31,741 bases of DNA, taken from the NCBI GenBank assembly GCA_019649035.1, contig BMAT01010138.1, forward strand, positions 106,196-137,936, written 5' to 3'. Source of the stretch: Elysia marginata. Taxonomy: Eukaryota > Mollusca > Gastropoda > Plakobranchidae. The stretch's first letter is position 1. Each line of letters starts with the position of its first letter. This document shows, piece after piece, positions 21,101-29,116 of the stretch. The notes beneath the pieces were generated by a model that was not told the origin of the DNA, searched no databases, and saw only the letters and a program-made list of their open reading frames with translations. A program made the position numbers and the translations under genes.

Positions 21101-21870
21101 GCAAGAAGAAATTGTTTCGAATCCACTTGTTTATAATATTTGCACAATATATCATAAGTAAAAGATATGTCATTTGGCACTTATATTTCTATAGTCGGTT
21201 TTACCTCAATGTGGAGGTCCAATAACTATACATAATTTATATTAAATCAACATACGCTAAAAATACATAGCATCAGAAGACTACTCAAAGGTCAGTTTTG
21301 AAAAAGATTTGCTCTTGTGTGTTTCGGGGTTTCCGTTTTATCTTAAACGTGTATAAATGACTCAAGCCAAGGAACAGTTTATATAAAATACACGATATTG
21401 CGCCTATGCCTTTTTCTGTAAAAGCAAAAATAAGTGAAAAGTTGCTACTTGAGAAGGTGAGCAGAAAGTTGCATACTCAACTTACCAGATCAGTGTCTAA
21501 AATGTCAAAAAATGTTGAGATGATCTGGTTGATTTCCATCTTGCACTGAGAACAGAACAATGATAAGATAAATATTCAAATTGTGAAGAGTAATTCTCTT
21601 GCGTTCATAGAACTACCCGTGACAAAACAAAACATTTTATTTAGAACGTGCGAACTTTTCATGCATTTGATTCTCCGCGGCTCGTTTGAACAAGAACTGA
21701 GAAAAATATACCAGACCATGCCTGACCACACTTGTCTAATTGGGAATTGGAATATATAGAGCACAAAATCGTCAGCTACGCAGAAAGAAAAAAGAACAAC
21801 AACAAAAACAAGAACAAGAAGAAAAGAGAACGAGAAGAAGGAGAAAAGTATAATAGAGATTGATAAAGAG

Positions 21871-21901
<31 letters not shown>

Positions 21902-24900
21902 CAGATAGATAGATAGATAGAAAAATCGATAGATAGATAGAGAGAGAGAGAGAGAGTATTTTAGGATTCACTCCACGGTAGTTTTCGTTATGTAACGTTA
22001 CATATCTTTTTTTTCAGAGCGTGGCAAGCCTAAGTCTATGGTTGGACGGCAAGCCAACTTTTTGAAATTATTCTAAAATAGTATGGTAACAGTTTGCAGA
22101 CAAAACATGACTCGTATATTTTAAGTTTTACGATCATTTGACCAGCCTATTGTTCATACCTAATTATTGAAATATCATGCAAATAGCAGTGGAGAGAAGT
22201 AGGCTGTAAGTGGTAATGCCCAAAATGTCTACCCTCAGTATGATTTGAAACTTCGACTTATTCTAGCTTCGGTGCTCACCGCCTTGCCTCTGAGAGAAAC
22301 ATAGCTTATACCATGTGGCCACTACACGTTGTTAGCAGCATTTATTACGCGGTACCGGGTAAGAAAGACAGCTTTTGCTTTGAGAAGGAAAACAACCCAG
22401 CTTGATAACAGACCAAATACGTGACTCATAAAATCGTTTTACATGAAAAGTGTTATACAAAATCGGTTGTGCCTGCCTATAACATCTTATAAAAAGAGCT
22501 AGGAATTTTTGTTGCGCTTATTGAAATAGTACATTCGAAATAGAAGTTTAATGTTGCTACCTGCTAGAAAAAAACACCACGCGGTAAAATGTAACAGAAA
22601 GTTTCGACTTTACCTATTATATGGTTACATATTATTTTAGTTATCTCCAGAAAGAGAGAGAAGGTGTAAGAGAGACAGAGATGCAGGCGGACAGAGATAC
22701 AGAAATGAAGATACTCACCATTCCCTGGAATGTCTTGGGCAAAAGAGGACAAAACAGTTCATCGACCATCTCTTCCATGTCTTCCTATAAAGGATAACGA
22801 TAGATAATTATGAGTTCAATTCTACTTTCTATTGGCTTTACTCAAACAAGAGGCATTATCTTGGAAGAGAAGAAGTTGAGCGATTGTTGTATATATATTT
22901 TTCTTACCTGAAATATGTTTATAAAGTGATGATAATATAAAAAGAAACAGAGTGCATCATTTAAAATCTCCTCAGTGCATCATAATTATGTATTATATTT
23001 TAAATTTTATCTTCAATACATACATTTCAATATTAGTTTCCTCTGGTAGCGTTCGTCTTAAAACTAATTACAATTGACCTCTAAATAGATTTCCAAACAC
23101 GTCATTAAACATTTAAACATTGTCAAAAAACGACGATGTCAGATTTTTTCTTAAGACTAAAACTCAATTAAATAACATCGACAAAGACTGCATGGGTTGA
23201 AAGTTTAAAAGCTTTCTCCTTGAAATCATCAAATAACGCTAGCACAGCCATACCCATATCGGTAATTTGCGCAGAATGTTTAGTCCGTTGAGAGAATAGT
23301 AGAAATTTGGATCCTCATAAGCCATTTGGAAAGCAAGAGCTTCAACATAAAATGTTTCTTGACGAATAATAAATTAAATCCCAACCGGTACAACATTTCC
23401 CCCCTGCTATTCACCTTTGTTTTTGTTGTCATTCTTGTTCACATTAACTCAGGTGACAGCGTTCTCAAACGGATGGACAATCGAATTGACAATGTAAAGT
23501 TTGACTATAGCCCAATCTGTTCACGAATTATAACGTTTAGAAATTCCGATAGATTTATCATAGATTAATGCAAAAATGATTCTACGTTTTTTTTTTGCAA
23601 TTGCGTATTTAATTTCTATGTACCTTAAACTTTGAATCGTCCATCAAAGTTTTGAAGGTATCCATCACCCGTCGGCAAACATTGCAGGCCGCGTCGTTAA
23701 TACTGCCATCCTTGGCTTGAATCTAACGAGATCGGTAAAAGAGTATGTAATCTCTATTTTTAACAAGCTCGAAATAGACAATTTCAATACTGTTACATTA
23801 CAGATAGTTAAAATGGTAAGAAACACACACAACATCTATTTTTTTTAAATAAAAATTTATTGTATGTCTTAGTAAAGTAAGTATTAAAAGTTATATCAGG
23901 AGCCTTTTAGTCTGTGATGGTTTTCAAAAATTCCTTGAAAAACCTCATACTCTTTAAATGGCAACAAAAAGAAAGAAGAAAAGCGACATGAAGATAAGCA
24001 ATTCAAACACGAACTGATTAAAAAAAGACGTGAACATAATCATACTAGAACAAGAGGAGTGTCTGAATGCGACATAAAGATAATGCTATCCAAGCAAGAT
24101 TTGTGTGAAAAAACACAATATGTTAAGTTAAAACTATCGAAACAATAAATGTGTCACAATGAGCCTGACCTAAATCTACCTTTTGATGCGGAAATGTGTA
24201 TCAAAAGTGCTCTAATGGCGTTTCATTCAAACAGCGTAATATTTTTCCCTATCGTGCAACAGAAAAGAGTGTGCAATCTGCAAGAAGGAATGCGGAAGAG
24301 ATTGTGCTGCCCAAGTCGTGACGTCGATTTCCCAAGTTGTGACGTAGATTTAGGTCAGAATCATTGTTTGCGATGCCATGGGAAATGGCCCGCCAAGCAA
24401 AAAGTCAGCACGCTTTGGCAATTAATTAATTGTGTTCGTTATATTTTCCTGTAAATGTGAATTCATTTTAACGAGAAAAAAAAATTATATTACACTTTTT
24501 AAAAAGTAGCTTACAAAAAGATGGTCGCTACTTATATAGAGCTCAAGAATAAACGTTAATGTGACTGAATAATGTTGAAAGTCGATAGCCTATTTGATAA
24601 AAATAGCAAAGCTTACGTGTGGATATTTCTCTAAAATGAAAGACGTGACGTGTTCCATGACGGGTTTGTTGTTCTCCTCTTTGATCTTCTTGACAAGAGG
24701 CGCCACTGGAGTTAGAACTTTATTGATGGTGTGTAGAGCAGGGGCTAGGCGCTCAGAGAACGTTTGCTGGACTGCATCAGGTCCCCAGCACACTCCAATA
24801 ATCTCGCATATGTTGGTGGCGTTCTGAGGGACACAGAAATATAAAATTATGGTATCATTGTGCATTAACAGAATAGATTATATATACAAAGCAGAGTCCG

Positions 24901-27900
24901 TGCCGGCATAAAAGCTGTGTACGTAAAATCCACTAGATTCTGCTAAAGTTCTTTTAATGTTGTTTCCATTTTTTTCTTTCATCTGGAGACATCATAATAC
25001 ATCAAAGTATTTAAACGTTGTGCGTACAAAATAATTTATGATCTCCTCCATATGTAGGCCTATATGTTTTTTTTTATTCTATTTATGAGGAATCTCCTGT
25101 CCGGATCATAGTTTGAGGGATTCACTGTTATGTTTTTCTTTGATTGTCGCGTTATTTGCATAATGGATATTAAGTTAGGACAAGTGCTGTTCAATTTCTC
25201 CAACCTATGCTGTAAATTTTTTAAATATATGTAATGAGCTGCCAAACTGTGTATTAAAATACTGCACCATTTTGTTCTATGTTAATACGACCCCAAGCTC
25301 CTGCTTCTCTTGTTTGAGCGCTGTCTTTCCTCTATTCTCTGGTTTTAAAAATGACACTCAACGGAAAGTAATTTACTAATATCTTTACAGTGTTTTGCCT
25401 TATCCATAATTTTGACATGGTATTGAATGCAAATGGTTTATTTAAAAAAGACAATCGTTCTCAATGATACATCTAGATGAACAAGTAACTCATGCCGCTT
25501 AAAAAAAAAAAAAGATTACTGCTAAAGACCGCATGATTATTAAATGAATAAGCCTTCTTATAATTATAGCACCTAATCCTTAATAGGGCTCAGAACACTT
25601 TACAAGGGTTTTCCGACGAATTGATATTGATTTATTTTTGTTTTACCGAATACAGCTGGGGTTCTTAGTTTTAAAGTCAAAGCAAAAGTATTTCGTTCCC
25701 ATGTATCTTAAAAACATAAGACCCTCAAAGAGTCAAAGACAACGTAGAAATCGTTGGGCTATTGCTTTTACAATTAGTCTAGTTAAAGAATATTGATATG
25801 GACAAATGTTTTCAAGTTTCAAAAGTTCTTTTAAAGAGGTAAAAATGTTTTAATACTCTCTTTGTCTTTTGCGTTGAAGTACTCGGAAAAAACGCTATTT
25901 TAAGAAAATGGTAAAATATAATCTAAATCATGCAATAGCAAATCTTCTGATTAAATCTCTTCATTAGAGTCTATATTTTTTTTAGATGTAACATATTTTG
26001 GCCAGGATCAATCGAGTATTAACTACAATTATGATAAAATAGGACAAAGAGGCAAAACGCAGAGTACTTTATTTTGACAGAATGCGCCAATACGACTGTG
26101 CTTCTGGTAGAAGCTGACCATGGATTATAGTCTTCCACCGCCGGAGGCAACCTCGAGACTTTCAGGACTTTTGTAAACAGCTTCATCGTTTATTGTATAT
26201 TGTATCAAGCCATGAACTACTATTTAAGAGTGATTGTTGATTCTAAAGATTATAAGATTTTTAGAAAATAGAAGAACTGAGATGTTTATGTTTTGAAATG
26301 GAAAAAATCTGTGTTTACTTTGTCTTCACTTATCTTTTTCCACACTAATTTCTAAAAACTAAAATAAAAACCTTTGTTACAATGCAACAATGCTCCAAAC
26401 ATAGTAACAGTGTATATTTATTACCAATGTTTTTTTTTCTTCAAAACGACCTAGTTTAAATGAATCGGTCTTAGAGAAGTTTATCTTATTGCATTTTAAG
26501 ATAATAAAAAATATTAAAACATACTTGAACCAATATGGATATAATCCGTTGTAAGAGAAAAAAATAAACTTACAGTAAACTATTTCTTTTTCAAGCAATT
26601 ATAATCTTAAGATTTTATTTTATAAATTCAGATCGCTTTGTCTAAGCGACTTGGATTTTTTTTCAGTTTCATCAATACTGTGTTTTATGATTTTTATCTA
26701 TACATCTCTCATACTTGTAATCAACTGAGCTGTGTAAAGTATTCAATGTGTTAGGAAATAAAATAAGAAAAATTCCCAACACATTCTGCCTTTTTTTTTT
26801 TCGTAAAAAAATATGCGTTGTGTTTAAAACCAAAGGAATAATGATAACATTTTGACACACGTATTTTTACCAAGTATTAAAACAAGCGCAGCGAGAAAAA
26901 CTCGGAACATTATTGTAGTTGCAAAAATACCTGGGTTGTTTCTCTTGGAAGAAGAAAACTTTCATTCTATGCATTTTTTTTACCTTCAAAACCATACGCA
27001 TTTAAAAAAAGAGTCAAACCTGAAAATCTCAGTCATTTATTTAAAACGTTTTTAGATTTTTCGTTGAAGCTATATTATAAAAAATAGAGTAAAAATTCAA
27101 TTTTCAGATGTTGTTTTTATATTTCAGATTCTTTCAAACGATTGCCAGACAAACTTAATTCAGTAGAGGTCATCTTTTATTTATGGCTATTGATTTACTA
27201 GAATGTTTATGGTAAGCTTGTGTTCATAGTGTTCCTCATCTTCAAAGCATCATCCTAAAATAACTAAGGGAGGAATTCTACTTACGAATGAGAGGTTGAT
27301 CATGTCGAAGATGACATCCGTGAACTTTTCAACTTGTTGCTTGCACTAAAAATAAAAGAAAGGAAAAAAAACGGGGGATACGTCAGAAAGAGGCAATGAT
27401 TGCTGCAAACTCACTTTGTGCTGAAGATACAGATCAAAACTATAAATAAGTGTTTTTTATTCTAGGAGTAAGCACTAAGCTACACTGATAAAAAAAAAAA
27501 CAACTTCAAATTTAAAAGCGTAAGCAATGTTTTCGGTCATTCTTTCTTAGTGACTTTTTAGTATATGGGACTTAATTTAATTCTCCCAGCACAAATCCAT
27601 TGTTCACAAACACATAACTGTTTGAGTAGTGAAATATTAGTTTTATGATAAATTTCCTCCCAATCCACCATTTAGGCGCCTTAAAATTAATGCAAAATCA
27701 ATACAATTGCTGACTACCCAGCCCCACCCCTACTCTCACCATTTTTCCGACATGCATTTAAGAAGACATTTTTACCAACACCGAGGAGTGAAAGCCTAGT
27801 ATTTCTTTGCTGGGGCACCACATATTTTAATAACATGATTTTTCGGCCGGTGTGTTGTTTTTATTTACAAAAAATGCCGTAACACTCAACGCTTACCCTA

Positions 27901-29078
27901 GCCTTCAGCTTGGTAGGTAGTAAAGAACACATTCCAGCTTCTGTGAGGAACTCAATGTCTTCCTATCGATAAAGAAGTAATGATAGGTTAAAGAAGAAAA
28001 CAAGTAATAATGGTCTTGATAAAAAAATCACCATGTTTTCAAAGTAAATAATAACTATGCAATTTTTTTAATCCGACGGAAGTGGACTATGCGCATTAAC
28101 ATTGAGTTAATAAAAACATTTTACGCGATATGAGGCTGGTTGCTTTCGTTGTCAGTTTTTGAAGCGTAGAATATTAGCTCTCTTAGAAGAAGGTTTTTAT
28201 TACTAAATATTCTCTTTCCATTAGATGCGCAATATATAAAGCACCCTTTGCAATTATAACATGATTATAAACTGATGGAATCTAAGTATTAAATAGATAG
28301 TTTTACTGCGCTCAATCAATCACCTCTCACTAATATGAAAAGATTCTCCGTCACCTTAAAGGAATTTTTGAAAAGCTTTCCAACTTTTTTTGTTATATCT
28401 ACTAATGTCAATTTCACACACCAATACTTAAATAGTGGAGGCTCTGCATCAGTTGTTTTTATAAAAGCAAACTGTTTATTCCTAGCCATTTTAACTACAC
28501 ATTTGCCATGTTTGGAATGAAATTTCTTAAAGTTTTAATAAATTGGTAACTTGGAGATACTCGTGGTTTAGTATTACTCCTTTTATCGCTAGGTCGGGAT
28601 AACCGGGGTTTGAACGTTGGTTTGGTCGTGTGGATGCTCCCTTGGTTACCTCAATGACATGGATTAAAGAACTACCGGGCTATAAATTATACAATATAGC
28701 ACAGTTGATTGATATTACTCTCATACAAGATATTATTACGCTCTTTTTTTATAGATGAACAAACCTTGAGCGCCGTGTTAATCAAGAGGTGGTCGAATTG
28801 GCCGATGACTTCTTTACACAGTGTACACTGGGGTCTTTCCTGCACTTCAGAGGTGATTGTTTCCTGTTCACGCATTTTAAAAAGACACAAAAATGAATAG
28901 CAATGAACATAGGTACCATCATTGAAGTGAAGTGGGTGTAAATTTAGTTGGTTCGGGTGATAGAATGAGAGATAGAAAAGAAATGTAGAATGTTTAGAGA
29001 GACGGGGAGTGAAAAGAGGCATGGGTACTAAAAGTTAAAAGAAGTTAAAGAGAGAGAGAAAGAGAAAGAGAGAGAGAA

Positions 29079-29116
<38 letters not shown>

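Noticed and set aside
22235-22320. Minus-strand sequence with tRNA-SINE-like pieces (CTCTCAGAGGCAAGGCGGTG and GTTTCAAATC)
   Set aside because: The A-to-B box distance is about 57 bases and the boxes are poor; not enough to call a SINE.
24149-24454. Plus-strand frame of 101 codons with many Cys
   Set aside because: The related patch at 11500-11590 matches in another frame (ECAIC), so this long frame is probably not the meaningful one; the gene here runs on the minus strand.
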